64,000 nt of DNA, taken from positions 90,831,968 through 90,895,967 of the forward strand of contig CM024761.1 of assembly GCA_014218235.1 (NCBI GenBank), in the 5' to 3' direction. Shown in pieces: positions 1 to 10,541 of this stretch. The position numbers and the translations under genes are program-made. The notes under the pieces are model-generated. The model was not told the origin of the DNA, did not search any database, and was given only the letters and a program-made list of their open reading frames with translations. Position 1 is the stretch's first letter. Every line of letters starts with the position of its first letter. Origin of the DNA: Colocasia esculenta. Taxonomy: Eukaryota; Streptophyta; Magnoliopsida; Alismatales; Araceae.

Positions 1-426
1 GGCTAAATTACAAGATGTGTTAGACCCATGTTAACTTAAGTTGTTAATAGCATGCTAATTAGGCGTTTTATTTTCTGTAAATTATGTAGCTCAGAAAAAT
101 CTGAAAATTTGGGAGTATGATTATGAACCCGAAAACAGCATGTGGTAAAAAATTTCAGGTCATTTGGACCTGTAAATAAAAAGTTATGTGTTTTCATGTG
201 AAATGTGAATAATTCGTACATATGATCGAAATGTGATTAGATTTTGTTTAAACCCAGCATGATTAGTGTGTTTACTGTGTGTTAAACCTTGAAAACTCTG
301 TAGTACCATGTTAGGAAAAACAGAGGTGTTCATGTGAGTAAGAAAGTGTGAATGTGATGAAAAGTGTAAAGTGTAAAAACCATGTGTAAAACGGTAAATG
401 TGTAAAAGTGTAATTGTGCCAATGTG

Positions 427-575
427 ATACTGCTTCCGAGAAGGCAGTGGAGCCGTATCAGGGAAAAGTCCCCCTGAGAAGGTTCATTGTGTTAAGTGAC
501 CCTAAGGGCATTAGGGGGAAATCCTGGAGGTGGACAAGTACCACTGGTTAGGGTGGAGACTTGTTCTCCCGGTCT
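427..575 (+). other. Structured island in LTR (copy in 3' LTR at 8607-8755)
   Basis: A more GC-rich stretch inside T/G-biased LTR sequence, recognisable in Gypsy-2 (35560-35730) and Gypsy-3 (51545-51720, 55860-56040). Visible stems: TCAGGG/CCCTGA (458-463/472-477, loop aaaagtcc), CCCTAA/TTAGGG (500-505/511-516, loop gggca) and GTGG/CCAC around acaagta near 530-545. Gypsy-2 keeps the aaaagtcc loop on the unrelated stem CCATAG/CTATGG. Probably an RNA leader domain; its function is unknown. Confidence 0.6.
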
Positions 576-1373
576 GCGCAGTCCAAGAGTCGCCATTGTA
601 TTGCCTAGATGGCGTCTATGTGATGTGATGTGTTTGTGTCCTTCTTTGGTGGTTTGGACTATGTGTCACGGCACCTAAATATGTGTAAAGTGTAATGTGA
701 AATGTGTATGTGACCATGTGTAAATGTGTAAGTGACATGTGAATGTGTATGTGTAAAGTGTAACCATGTGAAAAGAGGAAATTTGTGTAAAAGAAAATGT
801 GAAATTCTCGATGTGTAAATGTGTTATTGAAACCATGTGAGACTAAATCTGAAACCATGTGAATTCAGAAAATGCATGTTATTATTCTCATGTTATGTGT
901 ACAAAGTGTTTAGAATCCATGGTAGGGACAACAAATGAATATGTGTGCAAAATGGCATGATGGATTGTTCATATGTGAGGTTTTAAGCAACGTTGTAGCT
1001 CTCATGTGTAGATTTATAGTCATTGAACCATGTGAAATCAGCAACCTAAAGCATGTGAAAAGTTATGTATGCACTTAAGAATATGTGGAATCCATGCAAA
1101 TTGTGTTCCCTTTCATGCATGTAAATTGTCCATGTTGATAGCTCTCATGTTTGATTTTGTAAAAGATTAAAGTTCATGAGTAAATTGAATAGAGACCATG
1201 TGATAGGTGGATTTTATTTTAAAAATCTGAAAGCATGAGTTATGTATAAAATTGTAGAACTTCATGATAGGTTGAAAACTCGAATTGACTAGCATGCTAT
1301 GTGTTGCTAATTGTAATGTGCATGTAGAAACCACTAGGATTTGTACGTGTATATCATGAATAGTGTTGCTTGC

Positions 1374-1388
1374 TGAGTCCTGGACTCA
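1374..1388 (+). other. Hairpin TGAGTC-ctg-GACTCA in LTR
   Basis: Six-bp stem and three-base loop, followed by the conserved CACTCCTTGCTTCGG. Equivalents: about 9558-9573 (loop cctg), 31697-31713 (TGGGTC/GACTCA with a G-T pair, loop tttta) and 56704-56724 (TGAGTCTA/TAGACTCA, loop ttgtg). It lies roughly 380-430 bases before the LTR end in each family. Confidence 0.6.
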
Positions 1389-1807
1389 CTCCTTGCTTCG
1401 GCGTACAGGTATAGTTGGTGACACGACACCGCTTGAGGAGACGGTGGAGACGGACTCCGAGCGCGGAGACTAGATAGTTGTTGGAGTTCTTTGAGTTTGT
1501 GTATTTCCAGTATGTAATTTGAACATTGTATTAGAATTATCATGAGAAGAATGTATTATGTATTTCCATTTCAGTAATTTAATTTATGTGAACTTTGGTT
1601 CCTTTTTGCAAATTGTAAACTGCATGTATGTTAATGTGGATGATGAATGAATGGAGATAGTTCTCTTTTACTTCCGCTACTCTGTTGTATATTCGCGTGT
1701 ATCTCAGCTGTTTGTATCGTTGGGTAAATGTCCCACTGTGGCAGCACTTGTTATACCGACGTGGGTTGGTATAACCGTACCGGTATAATGAGGGCCGTCA
1801 CAGAGAT

Positions 1808-1819
1808 TGGTATCAGAGC
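1808..1819 (+). other. Primer binding site (initiator Met-tRNA)
   Basis: TGGTATCAGAGC is the complement of the 3' end of plant initiator methionine tRNA. It starts five bases after the LTR end, the usual position for the minus-strand DNA primer. Confidence 0.95.
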
Positions 1820-1949
1820 GACCAGTTGAGATTGCACATGAATATACCTAAGTCATCATCCCCATTGCATGCTAAGTATGTCCACATGTGTAGAAAACAC
1901 TAATAGGAAGTGAAAGATAGATAAGAAAGGGTTGGAAAACTTAGTAACC

Positions 1950-1984
1950 TAGCTCTAATTAGTGGCTGAAATTTTATTACAGCC
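1950..1984 (+). other. Putative 3' splice site just before gag ATG
   Basis: A CTAAT-type branch sequence and a T-rich run lead to ttattacag, with AG at 1981-1982, then CCATGG. Equivalent acceptors sit two or three bases before the gag ATG in Gypsy-2 (AG 32299-32300) and Gypsy-3 (AG 52980-52981). Together with an LTR donor (7501 in the 3' LTR) this predicts a 5'UTR intron of about 2.7 kb that contains the PBS. Splicing is inferred. Confidence 0.6.
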
Positions 1985-2176
1985 ATGGCTTCCCGTGGAC
2001 ACGACGATGAGCAGAGGCGTGAGGAGCGGGCGGAGCAGCAGGCCCCAGCCCCACAGGGCCCTGTGCTTCCCCCACCACCGCCAGTGGACTATGGAGTATT
2101 CATGCAAGGTCTGGTGCAAGCCATGCAGACGCAGGCCCACACCCAGGCAGCACTCCAGGCCCAGTTGGAGGCCCAG

Positions 2177-2259
2177 GTAAAATAATAAAACAACCTAGTA
2201 GTTTGCTATTTAAATTGCATGATATTGTGTTTATTGTATATTGTTATTGTTTAATGTAG
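2177..2259 (+). other. Spliceosomal intron 1 in Gypsy-1 gag
   Basis: Donor CAG|GTAAAAT, AT-rich body with in-frame stop TAA 2183-2185, acceptor TTTAATGTAG. Exons on both sides read in the same frame after removal: QLEAQ, then QAQAPAQ, then MERFKRM. The alternative acceptor CAG at 2260-2262 also keeps the frame. Gypsy-3 reads through this place with no insertion. Confidence 0.75.
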
Positions 2260-2454
2260 CAGGCTCAGGCCCCAGCTCAGGACCATGGTGGACCTTCCAT
2301 CATGGAGCGATTCAAGAGGATGACCCCACCCTCTTTTAAGGGGGAGAGTGATCCGCTATTAGCAGAAAGCTGGATGAGGGAGACGGAGAAAATCTTCCGA
2401 GCTATCAGGTGTCCTGATGAGGACAAGGTGACCTTAGCCACCTACATGCTACAG

Positions 2455-2530
2455 GTATGTTTTGGTTATGCTTGTATGTTGTTTGTCAAGTTAGAAATTG
2501 TTGGTTAGTGCTTATGAAGGTGTATTGCAG
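2455..2530 (+). other. Spliceosomal intron 2 in Gypsy-1 gag
   Basis: Donor CAG|GTATGT, T-rich body, acceptor GTATTGCAG|GAG. Removing 76 bases joins ATYMLQ to ERADVWW. Gypsy-3 encodes ATYMLQERADVWW without a break (53381 onward), which fixes both splice sites to the base. Confidence 0.88.
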
Positions 2531-3245
2531 GAGAGAGCTGATGTATGGTGGTCCTCCCTACTGCGTACGCGCTTCGAGGACGGAGCAGTAGATGTGGCAT
2601 GGGACGCGTTCGTGAGGCTCTTCCGAGCCAAGTTCGTCCCAGAGCATATCCAGGACAAGATGGAGCAAGAATTCCTTTCCCTGACGCAAGGATCGATGAC
2701 CGTCCTGGAATACGAGGCAAGGTTTTCTGAACTTTCTAAATATGCACCGCATATAGTAGAGGATGAGCGCAGGAAGACCAAGAAGTTGTGATGGGTCTCA
2801 AACCATCACTGAGGACGAGGCTCGTGGCGTTCGACCACCGCACGCTAGACGAGGCCCTCAGCGCAGCCTGCAGACAGGAGGGAGAAATGGAGCAGTATCT
2901 GGAGGAGAAGAAGGCTTCGCAGAAGAGGCCGGCAGCGACTTTCCAGCGGCAAGATAAGAGGAAAACGGTGTACCAGACACCGCAGAAACAAATGGCAGTC
3001 AGCAACTCTCAGGTACCCTCTGTACGTTCCCCGGTGCGAAGAGAGAGTGTCCCCATTGTGGGAAGACCCATGGAGGTTCCGAGTGCTGGTTAGTAGCGGG
3101 TAGATGCTTAAAGTGTGGGAGCAGCGACCACAAGATCAAGGATTGCCCAAGACTTCAGCAGGAAGCTCAGCGAGGAGCGCCAGTACCAGCAGCAGTAGCG
3201 GCAGCCGCGCCAGCTACAGGACGACCAGGAAGGCCTCGAGCCCCA

Positions 3246-3800
3246 GCTCGAGTGTTTGCGTTAGCTCGTGAGGACGCCGAGCAGGCGGAGCATGTCACCG
3301 AAGGTACAGTTTTACTTTTCGGTGTGCACGCTCGGGTTTTGTTTGATACGGGTGCTACTCACTCGTTCATTTCCGAGCGGTTCGCTAGGCAGTTAGCCCT
3401 AGAGTCAGGCATAGAGTCTGAGGAGTTAGAGGTCCCTTTGTCTGTGCACACCCTGCGGGTACGGTATCGACTAGGAAGTGCATTCCGTCGTTACCTGTGT
3501 GCATTGAGGATAGATTCCTAGATGGGTGTTTCTTCTTGCTAAAGATGAAGGATTATGATTGTATCCTTGGTCTGGATTGGCTAGAGGAGCACTATGCGTT
3601 AGTGGATTGTCGTAGGAAGAAGATTGTTTTCCGCATTCCTGGTGAGGATGAGTTCTCTCATCCCTTGCCAAAGAACTTAGCGGGAAAGTTAGTTATCTCT
3701 GCCATGAAGGCGATGCGCATGGTGAACAAGGGTTGTGACGCATTTCTTGCCAGCGTTATGCTAGTACCCGATGCTGGTTCGTCACTGACTCTTGCAGAGA
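3246..3800 (+). pseudogene. Retropepsin protease of Gypsy-1
   Basis: Aspartic protease that cuts the Gag-Pol polyprotein. The active-site motif DTGA (3345-3356) lies in FDTGATHSF, and the second conserved region, DCILGLDWL, follows near 3560. The segment from the zinc knuckles to near 3450 is one frame; from about 3455 onward it is another. The change fits loss of one C from a run of C near 3452. No stop codon arises from a base substitution. The domain is fused in frame to gag upstream and to RT downstream, as usual in Gypsy elements. Confidence 0.85.
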
Positions 3801-5150
3801 TTGATGTGGTGCAGGACTTTCCAGATGTCTTTCCCGATGACTTGTCTGGATTGCCACCGGATAGGGAGATAGAGTTCACTATAGAGTTGCTTCCAGGCAC
3901 CTCTCCTATCTCGAAGGCCCCATATCGGATGGCCCCTGCAGAGTTAGCCGAGTTGAGGAAGCAATTGCAAGAATTGCTCGATAAGGGATTTATTCGCCCT
4001 AGCGTTTCCCCTTGGGGCGCACCTGTATTATTCGTCAAGAAGAAAGACGGGTCACTTCGGTTGTGCATTGATTATAGAAAGCTAAACCAGGTGACTGTGA
4101 AGAACAGGTATCCCTTACCTCGGATTGATGATCTGTTTGACCAGTTGCGAGAGGCATCAGTCTTTTCCAAGATTGACTTGCGATCTGGTTATCATCAGTT
4201 GAGGATTAGGAGTGAGGATGTGTCCAAGACGGCATTTAGAACCCGTTATGGACATTATGAGTTTTTGGTTCTTCCTTTCGGATTGACCAACGCCCCTGCA
4301 GCGTTCATGGATCTCATGAACCGGTGTTTAGTCCGTATTTAGATAGCTTTGTTGTTGTGTTTATTGATGACGTGTTGGTCTATTCTCCGGATGAGGCCAC
4401 ACATCGTCAGCATTTGAGGTTAGTCTTAGAGGTTCTCCGTGAGCACAAGCTGTATGCGAAGTTCAGCAAGTGCGAGTTCTGGTTGCGCGAGGTTCATTTT
4501 CTCGGGCATGTTATCTCCGGCGCTGGTGTTGCAGTTGATCCAGCAAAAGTCCAGGCAGTTATGGATTGGGAGATTCCCAGGACCCCTTCGGAGATTCGTA
4601 GTTTTATTGGGTTAGCTGGTTATTATCGGCGATTCATTGAGGGTTTCTCATCCATCGCCGCCCCTTTGACAAAGCTGACCAGGAAGGGTGAGAAGTTCGT
4701 ATGGTCTGAGGCATGTGAGCGTAGCTTTCAGCTATTGAAGGCTAAGCTTACTTCTGCTCCGGTATTGGTATTGCCTAGTGGTCTAGAAGGTTTTGCCATT
4801 TATACGGATGCATCTCAGATTGGTTTAGGCTGTGTGCTCATGCAGCAAGAGAGGGTAGTGGCTTATGCTTCTCGTCAGTTGAAGGAGCATGAGAGGAACT
4901 ATCCGACTCATGATTTAGAGCTCGCAGCTGTGGTTCATGCACTAAAGATCTGGAGGCACTATCTTTATGGTGTCAGATTTGAGGTGTTTACCGACCACAA
5001 GAGCTTGAAGTATCTTTTCTCCCAAAAGGAATTAAACCTGAGGCAGAGGAGATGGATTGAGTTCTTGAAGGACTATGACTTCGACCTTCAGTATCATCCT
5101 GGAAAGGCGAACGTCGTAGCGGATGCTCTTAGTAGAAAGAGGTCTTCGCT
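3801..5150 (+). pseudogene. Reverse transcriptase and RNase H of Gypsy-1
   Basis: Copies element RNA into DNA and degrades the template RNA. RT blocks in order: WGAPVLFVKKKDGS, LCIDYRKLN, KIDLRSGYHQL, LPFGLTNAPA and the catalytic FIDD (4360-4371), then SKCEFW and GLAGYYRRF. RNase H follows with YTDAS (near 4800), HDLELAAVVHALKIWRHY and TDHKSLKY. One frameshift near 4322, where a G seems lost from a run of G at NRVFSPYL, separates two long frames. All catalytic motifs are present, so damage is limited to that indel. Confidence 0.93.
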
Positions 5151-6662
5151 CCAGCAGGATTGGAAGATGTTGGAGGATGCAGCGTGCTCTATGACCGAGT
5201 TAGAGCCATCGTTGTGTCAGGCTTTTGTAGCTCAGCTATCCCTTAGATCCTCAGTCTTGGATGAGGTGATTGAGCAGCAGAAAGCCGATCCTAGATTGTT
5301 AGAGTTAGTGGGTAAGGCGGGCATTGCTCGTGATGAGGACGGTGTGATTAGATTTCAGCACCGCGTTTGTGTCCCCGATGTGGTAGATGTCCGTGAGCAT
5401 GTGTTAGCGGAGGCTCATAGATCGCGATTCTCTATTCATCCGGGTAACACTAAGATGTATCAAGACCTGAAGAGATCATTTTGGTGGTCCGGCATGAAGA
5501 AGGATGTTGCGGATTATGTGTCTAGATGTCTAGTATGTCAGCAGGTGAAAGCCGAGCGGCAGCGACCATCCGGCCTTATGCAGAGGATGGATATTCCCGT
5601 ATGGAAGTGGGAAGCTGTCACTATGGATTTCGTATCGGGTTTGCCTCGATCTAGAAGGGGCAATGACTCGATTTGGGTAGTTGTAGATAGATTCTCGAAG
5701 ACTGCTCATTTCTTGCCTATGAAGAAGAAGCAGTCAGTAGAGAGTTTAGCTAGATTGTATGTTAGCGGTATCGTAGGTTGCATGGTGTGCCGAAGTCGAT
5801 CATTTCGGATCGAGATCCGAGATTTACTTCGAGATTGTGGAAGGGTCTTCAGGATGCGTTAGGTTCGGAGCTTAAGCTCAGTTCGGCGTTTCATCCCCAG
5901 ACCGATGGACAGTCCGAGAGGACTATCCAGACGCTCGAGGATATGTTGAGAGCGTGTGTTCTGGATTGGAAGGATGATTGGGAGCGTCATTTACCTCTTG
6001 TGGAGTTCGCATACAACAACAGCTTTCATGCTAGTATTGGTATGGCTCCATTCGAGGCGTTGTATGGTAGGCCCTGCAGATCTCCTTTATGTTGGGAGGA
6101 GACTGGTGATAGGCAGTTGATCGGACCGGAGTTGGTTCAGGAAACTTCGGATAAGATTCAGCTTATCAGGAAAAGGCTTGTTGCGGCACAGGATAGGCAG
6201 AAGAGTTATGCCGACAACAGGAGAAAGGATTTGGAGTTCGAGGTTGGCGATCATGTCTTCTTGAAGATATCGCCTACTCGTGGAGTTGTCAGATTTGGCA
6301 GGCATAGCAAGCTAAGCCCTAGGTTCATTGGCCCATATGAGATTCTCAGACGTTTGGGCAACGTGGCGTACGAGCTAGCTTTACCCCCAGCTTTGGCTAG
6401 CGTTCACCCTGTATTCCACGTATCTATGCTCAGGAAGTATGTCCGAGATCCGTCTCATGTGATTAGTCATGAGCCCGTGGAGATCCAGCCAGATCTTTCG
6501 TATGTCGAGCAACCAGTAGCCATTCTTGACCGGAAGGTTCAGCATCTCCGGAACAAGAGTATCGCGTCGGTGAAAGTTCTATGGCGGAACTTCTCACGTG
6601 AGGAGGCTACGTGGGAGCTTGAGGATGCGATGAAGAAGAAGTATCCCCTTTTGTTTGAGTAG
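5151..6662 (+). pseudogene. Integrase with chromodomain of Gypsy-1
   Basis: Inserts the cDNA into the genome; the chromodomain is thought to steer it to modified chromatin. The zinc-binding part has HPGNTKMY and CLVC (about 5430-5545). The DDE core has D in MDFVSG (5626), D in SDRDP (5808) and E in QSER (5916). The C-terminal part has FHVSMLRKY, then the chromodomain (about 6508-6655) with VLWRN and EEATWELE, ending PLLFE and stop. A single-base loss near 5775 shifts the frame between the two halves. Length and motif order are normal for a chromovirus. Confidence 0.93.
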
Positions 6663-6671
6663 TGTCGTTCT

Positions 6672-6689
6672 AACTTCGAGGACGAAGTT
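6672..6689 (+). other. Hairpin before the polypurine tract, AGGA loop
   Basis: AACTTCG (6672-6678), loop AGGA, CGAAGTT (6683-6689). It lies ten bases after the pol stop and five before the PPT. Equivalents with other stem bases are at 32802-32821, 54137-54156 and 19223-19241 (minus). Confidence 0.7.
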
Positions 6690-6694
6690 TCTTT

Positions 6695-6707
6695 AAGGGG
6701 GAGAGGG
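6695..6707 (+). other. Polypurine tract of Gypsy-1
   Basis: AAGGGGGAGAGGG directly before the 3' LTR TGTAAGGCC; primer for plus-strand DNA synthesis. Confidence 0.93.
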
Positions 6708-6955
6708 TGTAAGGCCCTCTAATTTCCGTCGCATTATTTGCAATTATGTGTGAATAATTGTGCTTATGTATGTATGTACATATTTACGTACGCATTAATT
6801 AGTATAATTACGTATGCATGTGTTTATATTAAGCATAAATAATGTATATATTGCATGATGATAGTGTGGATATAATACCATATACATATTGCATGTATAT
6901 ACGCTTGATATGCATGGTTTTCTGCATAAATTAGGGTTCTGGCCGAAGGCCACCT

Positions 6956-7045
6956 TGGCGTCAAGCCCAGGCCGTTGAGCCAGTGTCAGCGTCCAGACAT
7001 GGACGCCAACACTAACTCCGGCGTCCAGCGATCTGGACGCCAACT
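6956..7045 (+). promoter_or_regulatory. CpG inverted-repeat block in U3 of Gypsy-1
   Basis: Two inverted repeats: GCGTCCA-gaca-TGGACGC (6989-7006) and GGCGTCCA-gcgatc-TGGACGCC (7020-7041), plus nearby half copies. Position in U3 fits an enhancer. Gypsy-2 and Gypsy-3 have matching blocks before their TATA boxes. Confidence 0.55.
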
Positions 7046-7489
7046 TCTCTGACCTGCATGCGTTGCAGAGCCAGAAAATCGGGAGCAAGGCATGGCCTCC
7101 ATTGGGGGGATGTCCCCCAACGGTTCTAAGGCTGTGTAATCGGTATGGTGAGTGGGTGAGGGGCTCTCATTAGGTCTGAACCCGGATTTGGCCTCTCCCA
7201 CTTCTCATTTCACCTTGCAAAGAGGAGAAATAGAGGAGAGAAAAAAAACCTAGGTGAGCTGTGAGAAAAACCCCATTTTGGAACCCCAAATCCGACCCCT
7301 TGGAGCTTGGTTTGGAGATCTACTGCGACAAGGAGGAGGCTGGAGCAAAGGAGAAGGCATCCCCATCATCCCCTCGGCGTGGAGATCACCCAGGAGCCCG
7401 GAGGAAGGCGATCTAGAGGGAGGTTCTGCAACTTCTTGGGACTGCCCAAGGAGGTCTTCACCAAGCATTTAAATCCCTTAGAAGAATTT

Positions 7490-7508
7490 GTGAAAGGCAA
7501 GTGACCTA
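7490..7508 (+). other. Putative 5' splice site in LTR leader of Gypsy-1
   Basis: AAAGGCAA|GTGACC with GT at 7501-7502, just after the leader segment that is shared with Gypsy-2 (AGAG|GTAAGT, 34675) and Gypsy-3 (GCAA|GTGACT, 50612). The 5' LTR copy that would be used lies outside the window. Confidence 0.5.
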
Positions 7509-9991
7509 TCTATGGTGTCCCCGTATGAGTCTAGGTGGTTTTTGTTATTTTTATGGAATTTTCCTCGAGTCCTAGACCCTCCAATTCACCCAAGTTTCAG
7601 AGCTCGGGTCTGTGTTTTCTGCACAGACCTGGTTAGACGGCAAGGTCCCTGGACGTCCAGTTTATGCTTGGCGTCCATCGACCATGCCGCTGACCCTGAG
7701 TCAGCGGCCAGAGACCGCCGCCTAGTTCTTCTGGACAGAACAGTGAGCTGTTCTGTCCCACTTATGCAGTAATTTCGGTATGTTTATGCGATGAGGATAT
7801 ATGGTAAGCTTATACTCTATGTATATGGTTAGTTGTGGTGTGTGAATGAATGTGGGATGTGATGGTGAATGTGGGATAATGATATCTTGTAAACTTGTGA
7901 GCATGACTTGTAGACAATTTTGTAAAATCCATGATTCATGATTTAGATTAGTGTGAATGCCTTAGTTTCGGTTTGATCATGAAGAATAGTGGGTCAGCAT
8001 ATGTGTTTGCAAGTTTTAGTAAATTATCCATGCTTGTGAAATTTGTAAATAAGCTCGGTTCGGTAAAATGAAAACATGCGAAAATGGTTTGTGATAATTG
8101 ATCGATAGATGTATGAATTAAGGTAATGTGGTATTCTAAAATCATACATGTATTAGTAGTCTCTGTATAAAACAGCAAGTGGCTAAATTACAAGATGTGT
8201 TAGACCCATGTTAACTTAAGTTGTTAATAGCATGCTAATTAGGCGTTTTATTTTCTGTAAATTCTGTGTAGCTCAGAAAAATCTGAAAATTTGGGAGTAT
8301 GATTATGAACCCGAAAACAGCATGTGGTAAAAATTTCAGGTCATTTGGACCTGTAAATAAAAAGTTATGTGTTTTCATGAGAAATGTGAATAATTCGTAC
8401 ATACGATCGAAATGTGATTTGATTTTGTTAAACCCAGCATGATTAGTGTGTTTACTGTGTGTTAAACCTTGAAAACTCTGTAGTACCATGTTAGGAAAAA
8501 CAGAGGTGTTCATGTGAGTAAGAAAGTGTGAATGTGATGAAAAGTGTAAAGTGTAAAAACCATGTGTCAAACGGTAAATGTGTAAAAGTGTAATTGTGCC
8601 AATGTGATACTGCTTCTGAGAAGGCAGTGGAGCCGTATCAGGGAAAAGTCCCCCTGAGAAGGTTCATTGTGTTAAGTGACCATAAGGGCATTAGGGGGAA
8701 ATCCTGGAGGTGGACAAGTACCACTGGTTAGGGTGGAGACTTGTTCTCCCGGTCTGCGCAGTCTAAGAGTCGCCATTGTATTGCCTAGATGGCGTCTATG
8801 TGATGTGATGTGTTTGTGTCCTTCTTTGGTGGTTTGGACTATGTGTCACGGCACCTAAATATGTGTAAAGTGTAATGTGAAATGTGTATGTGACCATGTG
8901 TAAATGTGTAAGTGACATGTGAATGTGTATGTGTAAAGTGTAACCATGTGAAAAGAGGAAATTTGTGTAAAAAAATGTGAAATTCTCGATGTGTAAATGT
9001 GTTATTGAGACCATGAGAGACTAAATCTGAAACCATATGAATTCAGAAAATGCATGTTATTATTCTCATGTTATGTGTACAAAGTGTTTAGAATCCATGG
9101 TAGGGACAACAAATGAATATGTGTGCAAAATGGCATGATGGATTGTTCATATGTGAGGTTTTAAGCAACGTTGTAGCTCTCATGAGTAGATTTATAGTCA
9201 TTGACCATGTGAAATCAGCAACCTAAAGCATGTGAAAAAGTTATGTATGCACTTAAGAATATGTGGAATCCATGCAAATTGTGTTCACCTTTCATGCATG
9301 TAAATTGTCCATGTTGATAGCTCTCATGTTTGATTTTGTAAAAGATTAAAGTTCATGAGTAAATTGAATAGAGACCATGTGATAGGTGGATTTTATTTTA
9401 AAAAAAAAATCTGAAAGCATGAGTTATGTATAAAATTGTAGGACCTTCATGATAGGTTGAAAACTCGAATTGACTAGCATGCTATGTGTTGCTAATTGTA
9501 ATGTGCATGTAGAAACCACTAGGATTTGTACGTGTATATCATGAATAGTGTTGCTTGCTGAGTCCCTGGACTCACTCCTTGCTTCGGCGTACAGGTATAG
9601 TTGGTGACACGACACCGCTTGAGGAGACGGTGGAGACGGACTCCGAGCGCGGAGACTAGATAGTTGTTGGAGTTCTTTGAGTTTGTGTATTTCCCAGTAT
9701 GTAATTTTGAACATTGTAATAGAATTATCATGAGAAGAATGTATTATGTATTTCCATTTCAGTAATTTAATTTATGTGAACTTGGGTTCCTTTTTGCAAA
9801 TTGTAAACTGCATGTATGTTTAATGTGGATGATGAATGAATAGAGATAGTTCTCTTTTACTTCCGCTACTCTGTTGTATATTCGCGTGTATCTCAGCTGT
9901 TTGTATCGTTGGGTAAATGTCCCACTGTGGCAGCACTTGTTATATCGACGTGGGTTGGTATAACCGTACCGGTATAATGAGGGCCGTCACA

Positions 9992-10541
9992 GATAAATAT
10001 CCTAATAAAAGGATAATCCTCATTAATCTCATGGGTGAGAGTCCTAAGGACGTTTCAAAGAGTCCCCCATCCCCTAGATGCATTCAGGTGGGTTGGGAGG
10101 TTGCAGAAGATTAAGATAAAGGCCATGAGAGGATATATGGAGGTGGTTGCGGAGGTGGTTGCCACGACTGAAGTCGCGACGCATTGTAGGGACGCGACCG
10201 CAATGAACGTGACGGCCTTAGTTGTCGCGACTATGAAGCCACGTGCATGGATATGCATGGGCTGTCGCGACGGCCAAGGGAGGTACGAAAAGGATGAACG
10301 CGGCGCCATGATACGTCGCGTCAATGGGAATCGATTATCTTCAAATCATTTTCAATCATGCGGGAGAATAATAGGCATTTAAGGCACATGGACTCTTTAG
10401 AACATAATGGACGGGATATTCATAGGAATTGGGCTGTTAATGGGCTCAAAGCAAGGCTAATGATGGGCTCAAGGTGAGTGACCAACTAGAGGCTTACTAA
10501 GTTAACAAGAAATGTAGTTTGGCTTATAAGCCAGAATCGGG
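9992..10541. other. Unassigned fragment rich in CGCGAC
   Basis: Between the end of Gypsy-1 and SIRE-1. No credible gene. From 10160 to 10325 it has several CGCGAC/GTCGCG motifs like those in the Gypsy-4 LTR and in the LTR at the right end of the window. The right edge reads GGGTGTCTACA, which could be an LTR end. Probably a remnant of another LTR. Confidence 0.4.

Larger units (their letters stand above)
1..1802 (+). repeat. 5' LTR of Gypsy-1 (last 1.8 kb)
   Basis: Matches 8181-9991 almost base for base, differing mainly by short indels in homopolymers and scattered substitutions. It ends in GTCACA just before the PBS. It contains a structured island (427-575), a T/G-biased tract built from variants of GTGTAAA (about 340-860) and a TGAGTC/GACTCA hairpin (1374-1388). 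Minus-strand ORFs here, rich in T, H, Y and F, are by-products of the composition. Confidence 0.95.
1985..3245 (+). pseudogene. gag: gag of Gypsy-1, split by two introns, frameshifted
   Basis: Gag forms the virus-like particle and binds element RNA. The reading starts MASRGHDDEQRR, passes a proline-rich stretch, then a capsid part (MERFKRM, ERADVWW, EYEARFSEL) and two CCHC zinc knuckles (CPHC at 3048, CLKC at 3105). ATG 1985 is chosen because the splice acceptor abuts it and Gypsy-3 starts alike. Two GT-AG introns (2177-2259, 2455-2530) interrupt the frame in phase 0; unspliced, translation stops at 2183. Removing the second joins YMLQ to ERADVWW exactly as in intron-less Gypsy-3. One T appears lost near 2785 and one AG unit gained near 3043, so the copy is not intact as written. 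The end near 3245 is the approximate gag-protease boundary in a fused frame. Confidence 0.85.
1..9991 (+). mobile_element. Gypsy-1: Ty3/Gypsy chromovirus, nearly complete
   Basis: A full retrotransposon apart from about 1.47 kb of 5' LTR lying left of the window. Order: 5' LTR, PBS, gag, protease, RT, RNase H, integrase with C-terminal chromodomain, hairpin, polypurine tract, 3' LTR. Base 1 corresponds to base 8181 of the 3' LTR. The chromodomain and LTR style suggest the Tekay/Del group. The coding part has no nonsense substitutions but five single-repeat-unit length changes, so it is either recently dead or affected by sequence errors. The five bases after the element are GATAA; the matching left copy is outside the window. 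Confidence 0.95.
6708..9991 (+). repeat. 3' LTR of Gypsy-1 (3284 bp, TG...CA)
   Basis: Starts TGTAAGGCCC after the PPT and ends GGCCGTCACA. Layout: AT-rich start, TTCTGGCCGAA box (about 6937), CpG inverted repeats (6956-7045), leader, splice donor (7501), structured island (8607-8755), T/G-biased tract and hairpin (about 9558). No convincing TATA box was found. A second mini-palindrome, CTGGACGTCCAG, lies at 7649-7660. Confidence 0.95.

Noticed and set aside
500..516. CCCTAA/TTAGGG as telomere-like repeat
   Set aside because: A single pair that forms a hairpin stem, not a tandem telomeric array.
616..858. Minus-strand ORFs rich in T, H, Y and F in Gypsy LTRs (also 8796-9036, 30765-30957, 35830-36037, 51709-52045, 56026-56362)
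   Set aside because: They arise from the T/G-biased GTGTAAA tract read on the other strand; frames and lengths differ between LTR copies.
10035..10382. 115-codon ORF in the 9992-10541 fragment
   Set aside because: No recognisable domain; lies over a CGCGAC-rich block like those in LTRs.
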